NCBI GenBank assembly: GCA_963622385.1
Contig: CAVFIB010000009.1
Location: 1-20,640, forward strand
Origin: UMGS1449 sp963622385
GTDB taxonomy: Bacteria > Bacillota_I > Bacilli_A > RF39 > UBA660
Length of the DNA stretch: 20,640 nucleotides
Reading direction: 5' to 3'
Below are positions 1-7,536 of the stretch, one piece after another. The translations under genes and the position numbers were made by a program. The stretch's first letter is position 1. Every line of letters begins with the position of its first letter. The notes below the pieces were generated by a model, which made no database searches, was not told where the DNA came from, and saw nothing but the letters and a program-made list of their open reading frames with translations.

Positions 1-169
1 AACTCTTTTTATTAATTCTGTGTTATTTTTTTCTATTAAAGGCTGAGTAGTAACTGCTCAAAAAATATTCTTTTATATAGTTTGTGGGCAAATAATGAAA
101 TTAATTTCTTTTTTACTTCTTTGACTTGTTAACCATGTTTTAATTGTCACACTTCAGTATTATATGCGA

Positions 170-198
170 AATATAGTATAATCATGAAATCAAGTCAA
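170..198 (-). promoter_or_regulatory. Leftward sigma-A-like promoter
   Basis: On the minus strand TTGACT (198-193) and TATATT (175-170) are separated by 17 bases, close to the sigma-A consensus. It points to the left, out of the window, with transcription expected to begin near 163. No convincing coding region follows it within 1-162; the only ATG close by opens a 7-codon frame. It may serve a gene or a small RNA whose body lies outside the window. In 1-204 I see nothing else I can name. Confidence 0.45.
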
Positions 199-204
199 TA
201 GTTA

Positions 205-1356
205 TTAATTTACTACTCCTGTTAGAAAACTTTTTAATACTCTAGTATATTGTTTGAATATACTTGCTTTTTTTATTTCATCTCCTGCTGTTAGATCGGC
301 TTCTACTATTGTTTTATTATTGCTTTTAAGATATAGTTTTCCTAGTGTTTGACCTTTTTTTACTGGGTACTTTATTTCATTTAATTTTATATTATATGTA
401 TAGTTTTCTTCTTGTTGACCTTTTGGAATTGTTATGTTTAAATCATCCTTTAAAACTAGGTCGACGTTATTTTTATCTGCTTTATCTAGTTTTAATTTTT
501 TGATTACTTTTTCTTTGCTGATTATTTTTTTGTTTTGATATTGATTGAATCCATAGTCTAACATAGACATAGCTTCTTTATTTCTTAGGTTTGTATTTTG
601 GTATCCAAAACTTATTGCTATTAATCTTAAGTTATTTTTTAAGGCTGTTACTGCGATTGATGAACCTGCTTCTTCTGTGTATCCTGTTTTTAAACCGTCT
701 ACTCCTTTGTAGAATTTGACAAGTTTATTTGTGTTAACTATCCAAGTTTTGTTGTCAGTGTTTTCTCTTATATAACTTTCGTATTTACTTGTATAATCAA
801 GAACTTTTTTATGTTTTAGCAATTCTTTTGCAATTAATGCCATGTCATATGCTGATGAATAGCCATCTTTTTCATCGAAACCTGTACAATTGACAAAATT
901 TGTGTTTTTTAGTCCTAGTTTTTTTACTTTTTTATTCATTTCTTTTACAAATTCTTGTTCGGTTCCACTTACTCTTTCTGCCATTGCTACCATTGCATCA
1001 TTGGCACTTGCCATAGTAATTCCTTTTAAGAGATCGTCAACACTTATTTTTTCTCCTTCTTCGAGCCAAATTTGTGTTCCACCCATTTCTTTAGCATTTT
1101 TACTTATTGTTAAAATTTCATTTGTTTTTAAAGAACCATTTTCTATTTTTTCGAATATTATAATTAAACCCATCATTTTAGTTAATGATGCTACACTTGT
1201 TTTAGAATTTGCATTTTTATTATACAAGATCTGTCCAGTATTGTAATCCATAAGAATAGCACTTTTTCCATTAGGAGTTATATCCAAATCCTCTGCACTT
1301 ACAAAGCCTGGTATTAAGATTATACTCATTAATAAAAATAAAATTATTTTTTTCAT
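205..1356 (-). CDS. dacF: D-alanyl-D-alanine carboxypeptidase (DacF/PBP5 family, S11)
   Basis: Penicillin-binding serine peptidase that removes the terminal D-Ala from peptidoglycan stem pentapeptides on the outer face of the membrane. All three catalytic motifs of the S11 family are visible: SLTK at residues 57-60 (nucleophile Ser57, Lys60), SAN at 117-119 and KTG at 223-225. A Sec signal peptide (MKK, hydrophobic run, FVSA/ED) precedes them, and a C-terminal beta-rich PBP5_C-like part follows. The 383-residue length is normal. An in-frame ATG 27 bases upstream exists, but AGGTGA sits five bases before ATG 1356, so I chose 1356. It starts 51 bases after the M3-like gene and may be co-transcribed with it. 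I see no hairpin terminator after it. The symbol rests on family resemblance; dacA or dacB would be equally possible. Confidence 0.93.
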   Translation of the reverse strand: MKKIILFLLMSIILIPGFVSAEDLDITPNGKSAILMDYNTGQILYNKNANSKTSVASLTKMMGLIIIFEKIENGSLKTNEILTISKNAKEMGGTQIWLEEGEKISVDDLLKGITMASANDAMVAMAERVSGTEQEFVKEMNKKVKKLGLKNTNFVNCTGFDEKDGYSSAYDMALIAKELLKHKKVLDYTSKYESYIRENTDNKTWIVNTNKLVKFYKGVDGLKTGYTEEAGSSIAVTALKNNLRLIAISFGYQNTNLRNKEAMSMLDYGFNQYQNKKIISKEKVIKKLKLDKADKNNVDLVLKDDLNITIPKGQQEENYTYNIKLNEIKYPVKKGQTLGKLYLKSNNKTIVEADLTAGDEIKKASIFKQYTRVLKSFLTGVVN

Positions 1357-1407
1357 AAACTCACCTATTAAAAAATATGTCAAATGATGAGTTAATAGAA
1401 TTAATTT

Positions 1408-2496
1408 TTACCACTTATATCTTTTTTTCATATAAGCTCTGTTTTCGCTTAGACCATACTCTAAGAAATTATAATCTTTTTCTTTTAAGTTAAGTAAATC
1501 TAACATTTCTCTTTCGTCTAAAAGTGCCTGATTAGATAAAAAGTTTCTTATCATAGTCATTCCTTCTTTTTTGTCTTTTCTATAAATATCAAAGAAATAT
1601 TCTCCTAGTAATAGACCATATAAATATTTTATATCGTTTGAGTAGTTATAATATGTGGTTATAAAGGATGCGGGTTTATTGTCTTTATCTAAGGAGTAAA
1701 TTTCTTTAATTTTTGCATATTCATCATCATAGACTATTTCATCTGATAAGGCCATGTTTGATGTTTTGTATAAAGAATTGGCATAATCATTTAAATCAAA
1801 GTAGTTTAAATTAAGTTCTCTGTGGGCATCATCTTTATATATATCGTTTTTGATTAGATAATCTAATGCAATTCTTTCAAAGAAGCAAGACATTACTTCG
1901 ATGAAACAATAATCGTATCTATCTATTTGCTGAATAGAGCTCATATTACTCATGAAGATATTTTCGTATTCATGACCAAGCTCATGTAAATAAGTCTTTA
2001 GAAATGTAACTTGTTTATCTATTTTGCTATCTATAGATATATTTGTTTTATCATAATTAAATGTATTGTAACAATTACCCATGCAGTTTTCTAGATTAAC
2101 ATATTTTATATCGTCAAAACAGAATAATCTTTCATAACTTTTAAATTTATCTATACCCATACTACCTAATATTTCATAGGTTAATTCTTTAGCTTCTCTA
2201 GGATTAAATTTATTTTCTGAAAATAAACCATAGCATTTATATTTATTTTTATCATATTCTTTATTTATTTTTGTATAAAAGTCTTTGTATATTTCATTAT
2301 CATTTTTTAAAAAATCATAAAATTGGTATTCTTTTAGTAATAATTCAATTTGTTCAAAATGCTTTTTTTCTTGTTTTTGTACTTCTTCGCTTGAATTAAC
2401 AAATAAAGTATAGTACACGTTGCTTAATAGAAACCTTTTAGAATTACTTTTTTCAATTTCTAATTTTTCTCTTATTTGTTTTAATTGTTCTAACAT
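1408..2496 (-). CDS. Short M3-like zinc metallopeptidase
   Basis: Probable cytoplasmic zinc oligopeptidase related to the catalytic half of PepF/thimet-type (M3) peptidases. The protein has 362 residues and no signal peptide. HELGH at 171-175 is the HExxH zinc motif, and 25 residues later comes E200-V-M-S-C-F-F-E207. This fits the M3 pattern of a third zinc ligand in an E-x-x-S-x-x-x-E context. M3 enzymes usually have 550-700 residues, so this is a compact version, or a separate family with the same fold. The N-terminus is a lysine- and glutamate-rich helix. Start ATG 2496 is preceded by AAGGGGG at nine bases. Its substrate is unknown. It lies upstream of the carboxypeptidase gene on the same strand. 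Confidence 0.62.
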   Translation of the reverse strand: MLEQLKQIREKLEIEKSNSKRFLLSNVYYTLFVNSSEEVQKQEKKHFEQIELLLKEYQFYDFLKNDNEIYKDFYTKINKEYDKNKYKCYGLFSENKFNPREAKELTYEILGSMGIDKFKSYERLFCFDDIKYVNLENCMGNCYNTFNYDKTNISIDSKIDKQVTFLKTYLHELGHEYENIFMSNMSSIQQIDRYDYCFIEVMSCFFERIALDYLIKNDIYKDDAHRELNLNYFDLNDYANSLYKTSNMALSDEIVYDDEYAKIKEIYSLDKDNKPASFITTYYNYSNDIKYLYGLLLGEYFFDIYRKDKKEGMTMIRNFLSNQALLDEREMLDLLNLKEKDYNFLEYGLSENRAYMKKRYKW

Positions 2497-2518
2497 AATG
2501 CATTTCCCCCTTGTTAAA

Positions 2519-2527
2519 ATTATATCA
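2519..2527 (-). promoter_or_regulatory. Extended -10 promoter of the M3-like gene
   Basis: On the minus strand TGATATAAT forms an extended -10 (TGnTATAAT) 23 bases before the ATG at 2496. The matching -35 position reads only TTTAAA, which is acceptable for an extended -10 promoter. It probably drives both the M3-like peptidase and the carboxypeptidase gene downstream. Confidence 0.45.
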
Positions 2528-2589
2528 TTAATACTTATGTTTTTAAATATTTTTTATTATTTATTAATATAGTTTATTAGGTGATAAAT

Positions 2590-3459
2590 GTGTCAAATAA
2601 GATAAGAGTAATTATTATATGTACTTTATTTGTGGTTGCAATATTATTGTTTGTTATAACTCGTGATTATGAAAATAAAATAGTTTTAGGAAGTCAGAAA
2701 ACTGTAAATGCTTATGCACCTTTTGAAAGGGTTTCAAACTACGATATAAAAAATAAGGAAAGATATGCGAGGTATTATGAAAATAATAAAAATCTTGATT
2801 ATGAAGAAGTTGTGACAAGAGTAAATATTGGATTAGATTATGGTTTTTATAATTATATAAAAGATGCAGATTTAAGTAAGGGAATTCTTGTTCTTACTAA
2901 TAAGTTTTTGAAATTAAATAAAGGATATGTTCCGAATGATTTAGAAGAGATAAATGATAAATATTTTATTAATGGTAATAAAAAAGTTAGGCTTTTAAGA
3001 AAAGAAGCAAAGGGAGCATTTGAAAAACTAAGTGCTGATTCAATAAAGAATAAGACTCCTGTATATGGACAAAGTGCTTTTAGGACTTATGAAAGGCAAG
3101 AAGAATTGTATAGTAGTGCTATTAAGAGTTATGGTAAGGAAAAAGCAGATTTAGATACGGCAAGGCCTGGGCACTCTGAGCATCAAACAGGACTTACTAT
3201 TGATGTTAGTTCTACTAAACAAGGGAACATGCTTAGTTTTGAAAATACTTCTTCTTATAAATGGATGATGGATAACGCTTATAAATATGGTTTTATATTG
3301 AGGTATCCAAAAGATAAGGAAAGTATTCATGGCTTTATATATGAGTCTTGGCATTTTAGATATGTTGGAGTTAAGGTTGCTAAAGATATGCATGATAATT
3401 ATAGTGATCTTACGTATGATGAGTATTATTATGTTAAAATTGAAAATAAGAAATCTTAA
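2590..3459 (+). CDS. Membrane-anchored D-Ala-D-Ala carboxypeptidase, VanY/M15B family
   Basis: Zinc D,D-carboxypeptidase predicted to trim peptidoglycan stem peptides outside the membrane. One N-terminal membrane segment (residues ~5-24) acts as anchor. The M15B motif S196-x-H198-x-x-G201-x-x-x-D205 supplies two zinc ligands, and E252-x-W-H255 near the C-terminus supplies the catalytic Glu and the third ligand. I place the start at GTG 2590. The in-frame GTG at 2581 is itself part of the ribosome site AGGTGAT (2579-2585), the motif that also precedes other starts here. This gives 289 residues. No VanS/VanR or other glycopeptide-resistance gene is nearby, so a housekeeping wall-trimming role is more likely than resistance. 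Confidence 0.85.
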   Translation: MSNKIRVIIICTLFVVAILLFVITRDYENKIVLGSQKTVNAYAPFERVSNYDIKNKERYARYYENNKNLDYEEVVTRVNIGLDYGFYNYIKDADLSKGILVLTNKFLKLNKGYVPNDLEEINDKYFINGNKKVRLLRKEAKGAFEKLSADSIKNKTPVYGQSAFRTYERQEELYSSAIKSYGKEKADLDTARPGHSEHQTGLTIDVSSTKQGNMLSFENTSSYKWMMDNAYKYGFILRYPKDKESIHGFIYESWHFRYVGVKVAKDMHDNYSDLTYDEYYYVKIENKKS

Positions 3460-3477
3460 TTGAAATCAATTTTTTTA
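3458..3477 (+). terminator. Weak terminator after the VanY-like gene
   Basis: The stop codon runs into a small AATTG/CAATT hairpin with a four-base loop, followed by seven T residues. The stem is short and AT-rich, so the call is modest; position and T run are right. Confidence 0.4.
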
Positions 3478-3560
3478 TAATTTTTATATTTCCATTCCGT
3501 TAGTTTTTGCTTTTTCATTCCGTGTGTTTTTTGCATTTTGTTCTATTAAATTTTCAAAAT

Positions 3561-3581
3561 AAAAAGGACTATTATTGTCCT
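3561..3581 (-). terminator. Terminator of the three-gene envelope operon
   Basis: On the minus strand AGGAC (3581-3577) pairs with GTCCT (3569-3565) around a seven-base loop, followed by a T run. The first bases of the stem lie inside the TAG stop of the lipoprotein gene. It closes the operon that begins with the triple hydrolase. Confidence 0.6.
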
Positions 3582-4248
3582 AATGTTCATATAATCCATG
3601 TATTTTTTGTCTAGTTACATCATCAATATCGTTTATTGTCCAAATATTATTTTCTTTGGTTAACTTGAAATCTATTGTATATTTAACCCTGTCTTTAGCT
3701 TCTTTTAGTTTTCCTAACCTATATTCAACGTATTTAGAATCAGATGTTCCGGTTACTTTGTCTTTTGCTCCTTCTGCTACATCTTTAGCTCCTTCTACTA
3801 CGTCACTTGCAGCATCTTTAACGTCATCTACGACATCTTTTGTAGTGTCCTTTACATCTTTTGTTATACTGTTATCAGTTGTTGAACTAAATTCATTTGG
3901 ATTATTATTATAGTAGTCTTCTGCGTCTTTATTGATCTTATAATAATCATAAACTTCAATTTCAGCAGTTACAGTAGCAGTATCTCCATCGATTGTTTCA
4001 TCTTTGATTACATAGCTCATGTCTTTATATTGTTTTTTCATTATGTCTTCATAAGTACTTTTTTGTGTATCATCCATTAAAGAATCTGTACTTATCATAT
4101 CTTTTAGTTGTGTTAGAACTGTTTCATCTTGATTTTTATAATTATCTAAGAAATTTTCCACTTTTTTAGTTGGGGTATTATCAAAAGAACAACCACTTAA
4201 TAATACAATAGCCATAATACATGAAAAACATAAGAATATTTTCTTCAT
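3580..4248 (-). CDS. Lipoprotein with internal amphipathic helical repeat
   Basis: Membrane-anchored lipoprotein of 222 residues with unknown function. A typical lipobox, LSGC with Cys20 as lipid-modified residue, follows a 19-residue signal. Residues ~26-105 and ~170-218 look like the two parts of a small alpha+beta domain of the kind found in Gram-positive lipoproteins (DUF4878/NTF2-like in style, not firmly assigned). Between them, at ~129-165, lies a strongly repetitive run of KDV-x-D / EGAKD units, probably a long amphipathic helix like those of LEA or apolipoprotein repeats. Start ATG 4248 is preceded by GGGAGGA; an in-frame ATG 15 bases upstream lacks this spacing. It is the last gene of the operon headed by the triple hydrolase, 46 bases after the membrane protein gene. 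Confidence 0.7.
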   Translation of the reverse strand: MKKIFLCFSCIMAIVLLSGCSFDNTPTKKVENFLDNYKNQDETVLTQLKDMISTDSLMDDTQKSTYEDIMKKQYKDMSYVIKDETIDGDTATVTAEIEVYDYYKINKDAEDYYNNNPNEFSSTTDNSITKDVKDTTKDVVDDVKDAASDVVEGAKDVAEGAKDKVTGTSDSKYVEYRLGKLKEAKDRVKYTIDFKLTKENNIWTINDIDDVTRQKIHGLYEH

Positions 4249-4294
4249 AATAAATCCTCCCATTTCTATTATGAGAGGTTTTATTTTTTTTATA

Positions 4295-5077
4295 CTAAAT
4301 TCTATTTAAATTATTTTTTTTATTTTTTAAAATTATTAGTGCTATTATAAGGATAATTGATACTCCTACAAAGATGATTGCTATTATTATGCCTGTATTA
4401 TTATTGCTATTAGCATCTTCTCCTATATCTATAGCATCTGTGTTATCAGTATTATCGGTATTTTGATCTGGAATAACTTGGCCATTTTCATCATAGTTTT
4501 CATCATATTCAGGATATTTTTTTTCTATTTCTTCTCTTGTTTTTAAAAGCTTAAAATCCATTTTAAAGTTAGCACTAGTCGGATTCCAGGTATATTTGTT
4601 ATTGTTTTTGATGGCAGTATTACTGCTGGATGGAAAATCTGTAATAATATTGATTTTTAGTGAATCTCCATATAAACAATAAAATCCTCCACTACCATTA
4701 TAACTTATTTCATCTATATTATACAGATACTCATGTTTTTCAAAACAATTATTTAAAAATGCAAGATTAGACATTGAATATTCATCGTGTGTATAACTCA
4801 AAGTAATATAATATTTATTGTTCTTAAACTTTTTTGTTTTTTTATATTTTGTATTACCAATAATATAAACTTCTTTGTCATCTTTTATTATATTCACAAA
4901 TGGATTATCACCATTTTTATGCTGTTTATAATCTTCTATTTCATAATCAATTACTTCTTTAAATTTATAATCTTTAGTTATTGTTAGATTATATTCAACA
5001 TTATTGTCAGCATACGCGACAACCGGAATTAAAATAAGTGATAAAATTAATATAAACACTATTTTTAACTTACTCAT
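4295..5077 (-). CDS. Unrecognised secreted protein with C-terminal membrane anchor
   Basis: I do not recognise the family. The 260-residue protein has a Sec signal (cleavage after about Ala23, VAYA/D) and a mostly beta-predicted extracellular part (residues ~24-190). An Asp/Asn/Thr-rich linker (~195-226) leads to one membrane helix (~228-252) and a short basic tail, so it is a type I membrane protein facing outwards. The basic tail could look like a sortase signal, but there is no LPxTG-like motif before the helix. Its ribosome site AAAGGAGG overlaps the stop codon of the triple-hydrolase gene and its ATG starts 11 bases later. The two proteins are therefore probably made together and may act in one envelope assembly. 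Confidence 0.75.
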   Translation of the reverse strand: MSKLKIVFILILSLILIPVVAYADNNVEYNLTITKDYKFKEVIDYEIEDYKQHKNGDNPFVNIIKDDKEVYIIGNTKYKKTKKFKNNKYYITLSYTHDEYSMSNLAFLNNCFEKHEYLYNIDEISYNGSGGFYCLYGDSLKINIITDFPSSSNTAIKNNNKYTWNPTSANFKMDFKLLKTREEIEKKYPEYDENYDENGQVIPDQNTDNTDNTDAIDIGEDANSNNNTGIIIAIIFVGVSIILIIALIILKNKKNNLNRI

Positions 5078-5088
5078 ACTTTCCTCCT

Positions 5089-7458
5089 TTAATAACTAAT
5101 AAAATATTTCGCACCTCTGCTATTATTTTTTTCTAACTGGAATGTACCTTTTGTGATTTTTCCTTCTCCACAATAGTTATCTGCCCCTTCATTTCCACCT
5201 ATATAATGAACAGTTTTACCTTCTACTTTTTCTACTATAGTAATATGTTCCCAATTTCTATGAACAATTAAATCTCCAGGAACTGGTGTATAACTTCCGC
5301 CAACTTCATGTTTTTCTCCCTTTGTTATATCCTTGAAATTACCAACCGAACAACTATACTTAGGTAATCCTATAGCTTCTGTTGCGCCTGCCTCTTTCAA
5401 TACATAAGTAGTAAACGCCGCACAATAATCGTTTACGCCTGATGAACCACATGATTTCATATATTTTTTTATACTAGAACAATAATCAGTAGTAGAATTC
5501 CAAGCTTCTAGTTCTTCTAAAGCTTTTTCAACAACAGCTGATTTTATTTGGCTTGATGAACCAGAAAAACTACAAGTACTAGAAGAACCAGAAGCTTTTT
5601 TCGCTATAACCCCATCAGAATCATAATTATCATAATCAGTAGAAGACCACGATTTTTCTTTATATTCATTAGCTGAATTATAATCACCAGTAACATACAA
5701 TGCAAATTCTGCTTTTCTTCTTCTTTGAAGCCCTAACATTCCACCATTGGTACAGTCTTTCATAGCTTTCCACACTGCTTCTAAATCATCCTTTTTGGCA
5801 GCCTTAGCAATATCAGCAAAGAAACTGCCACATCCGTTATATGCCATACTCGTCATTGCATCCTCTTGATGTTCTGACAATGTAACAGCTGCTGTTGAAA
5901 ATATAGGCTTAATTACTGAATTTCTTTTAGTATTGATTGCTTTTATTTCAGCTGCATCTACTTCATCAACATCAATGCATTGACCATCTTTAACTAAATT
6001 AGGTAAATAATCAGATGTTACACCATATCCAATTGTTATCCTATCACCTGAATTTTGATATGCTTTGTATTGTGTTTTTCCTGAATCACAATAACCACCA
6101 GAACCCTCGAAGACATTAATAAAATCTTTTATATTTTTATCGTTACTTTGATTAGAAGATTCACAACACTCATTGCTAATTTCTGCCGAGGAATAGTTCT
6201 TACTTTTACCACAAATTTGTTTAAAGGCCTCTTCCCCTATTGCCCTAGATGTAGTTTTTGATGAGTCTTCAAGACCACAATCTTTTTGAAACGTTCCATT
6301 ATCGGTTATACAATTCTCATAGCCTTTATCGGAATATCCAAAAAATGGGTTTACACTTACACTAGTAGAATTTTTAAAATCATCTCCGACCCTTACTTCA
6401 AAGTGCAAATGAACACCATATTGTATCTGTCCTCCAAGTCCAGTACCTCCCATAATTCCTAGCTTGTCTCCCACTTTTACTTTTTGTCCTTTTGAAACAC
6501 TAATACTTGACATATGCCCATATAAAGTTTTGACACCGTTGCCATGATCTATTCCTACAGTATAACCATACCCCTCATACAATCCAGCGTAAACAACTTC
6601 TCCTGCTCCAGCAGCCAAAATATTGGATTGACCAGTTAGGTCGTTACCTAAATGCATATGACTCGGATTATAGTTTCTCCAACCAAATAAACTAGTAACT
6701 GTGGAGGTGCCACCTAAAGGATCAGACATATTACACATGAATTCAACAGCATCCTCACTTGTTCCTGTTGCATCAGAATACTCTGTCCTATCACATATCG
6801 AACCAGCTAAAGAAGAAACTACAGCAACTCCACTAACAACTATTAGAATTAAAAGTGAAATACATATAAAAAGTAAAATTGGGGCAAAAATTGCTATTAT
6901 TTTGTATTGTATGGGTATAGCAGGATTCATAAAAAATCCTTTTGCCTTGTTAATTTCTTTTTTGGCCAAATTTCCCATTTTGTTGCCATTATCAGTTTTT
7001 TCTTTTCCAAGTGCTCCTTGCTGAGCTCCCCTTCTTCTGTTAAAAGGATTTAATCGAGAAGCTAAACCACCTTTTTCTTTTGAATTGTTTTCTTTTTTTA
7101 CACTTGGTTTTTTATCATTTGCATCTCTAGGATCTTTACTTTTTTTATTACCTGCTCCTGGTAAAGGATTCTTATGTTCGTTATCTTTCTTTTTATCTTT
7201 ATTCCCATCTTTGTCTAAGCCATCTTTTTTCTTTTTATCATCTGGTTTTTTTTGTCCTTTACTAGGATCATTTTTATTTGGTTTCGGGACACCTTTCATT
7301 AAATTACCAGATGCTGCATTTTTTACACCTTGAGCAAGACCTTTTCCAAATTTTGAAATTGGATTACCATTGGCTCTTGGAAAGTTTTGTTCTTCCATTT
7401 GTTCTGGTTCTTCATTCATTATACCTTGATTGTTAAAAGAATTATCTTCATTATTCAT
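5089..7458 (-). CDS. Membrane-tethered triple peptidoglycan hydrolase (M23 + GH24-like + CHAP), PrgK-like
   Basis: Predicted to open peptidoglycan locally from a membrane anchor. The 789 residues read in order: a disordered Lys/Asp-rich cytoplasmic tail (1-180); one membrane helix (~185-217); an M23/LytM endopeptidase (~250-375) with zinc ligands H269, D273 and H352; a GH24 lysozyme-like domain (~443-592) with E451 and a TIGYG motif (475-479); a Ser-rich linker; and a C-terminal CHAP amidase/endopeptidase (~640-789) with C679 and H738. The same M23/lysozyme-type/CHAP order occurs in PrgK-type proteins of Gram-positive conjugation systems, but no other conjugation gene is in the window. About 17 cysteines lie outside the membrane. 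Start ATG 7458 has GGTGA at five bases. It is the first gene of an operon with the two genes that follow. Confidence 0.88.
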   Translation of the reverse strand: MNNEDNSFNNQGIMNEEPEQMEEQNFPRANGNPISKFGKGLAQGVKNAASGNLMKGVPKPNKNDPSKGQKKPDDKKKKDGLDKDGNKDKKKDNEHKNPLPGAGNKKSKDPRDANDKKPSVKKENNSKEKGGLASRLNPFNRRRGAQQGALGKEKTDNGNKMGNLAKKEINKAKGFFMNPAIPIQYKIIAIFAPILLFICISLLILIVVSGVAVVSSLAGSICDRTEYSDATGTSEDAVEFMCNMSDPLGGTSTVTSLFGWRNYNPSHMHLGNDLTGQSNILAAGAGEVVYAGLYEGYGYTVGIDHGNGVKTLYGHMSSISVSKGQKVKVGDKLGIMGGTGLGGQIQYGVHLHFEVRVGDDFKNSTSVSVNPFFGYSDKGYENCITDNGTFQKDCGLEDSSKTTSRAIGEEAFKQICGKSKNYSSAEISNECCESSNQSNDKNIKDFINVFEGSGGYCDSGKTQYKAYQNSGDRITIGYGVTSDYLPNLVKDGQCIDVDEVDAAEIKAINTKRNSVIKPIFSTAAVTLSEHQEDAMTSMAYNGCGSFFADIAKAAKKDDLEAVWKAMKDCTNGGMLGLQRRRKAEFALYVTGDYNSANEYKEKSWSSTDYDNYDSDGVIAKKASGSSSTCSFSGSSSQIKSAVVEKALEELEAWNSTTDYCSSIKKYMKSCGSSGVNDYCAAFTTYVLKEAGATEAIGLPKYSCSVGNFKDITKGEKHEVGGSYTPVPGDLIVHRNWEHITIVEKVEGKTVHYIGGNEGADNYCGEGKITKGTFQLEKNNSRGAKYFISY

Positions 7459-7510
7459 CTACATCACCACACTTCAGTTTAACTATATATAATATATCAT
7501 AAAATTAGAT

Positions 7511-7536
7511 AAAAAAAAAGGAAAATTACTTTCCTT
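7511..7536 (-). terminator. Terminator of the adhesin gene
   Basis: On the minus strand AAGGAAA (7536-7530) pairs with TTTCCTT (7524-7518) around a five-base loop, followed by nine T residues. The stem begins inside the TAA stop of the adhesin gene. It separates the adhesin transcript from the triple-hydrolase operon, which starts 52 bases further on. Confidence 0.8.

Noticed and set aside
2581..2583. GTG as start of the VanY-like gene
   Set aside because: It lies inside AGGTGAT, the ribosome site itself; GTG 2590 has the proper spacing.
7085..7333. Plus-strand open frame rich in Phe, Leu and Ser
   Set aside because: It is the antisense of the Lys/Asp-rich tail of the triple hydrolase; poly-Lys codons read backwards give Phe and Leu. 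It has no ribosome site.
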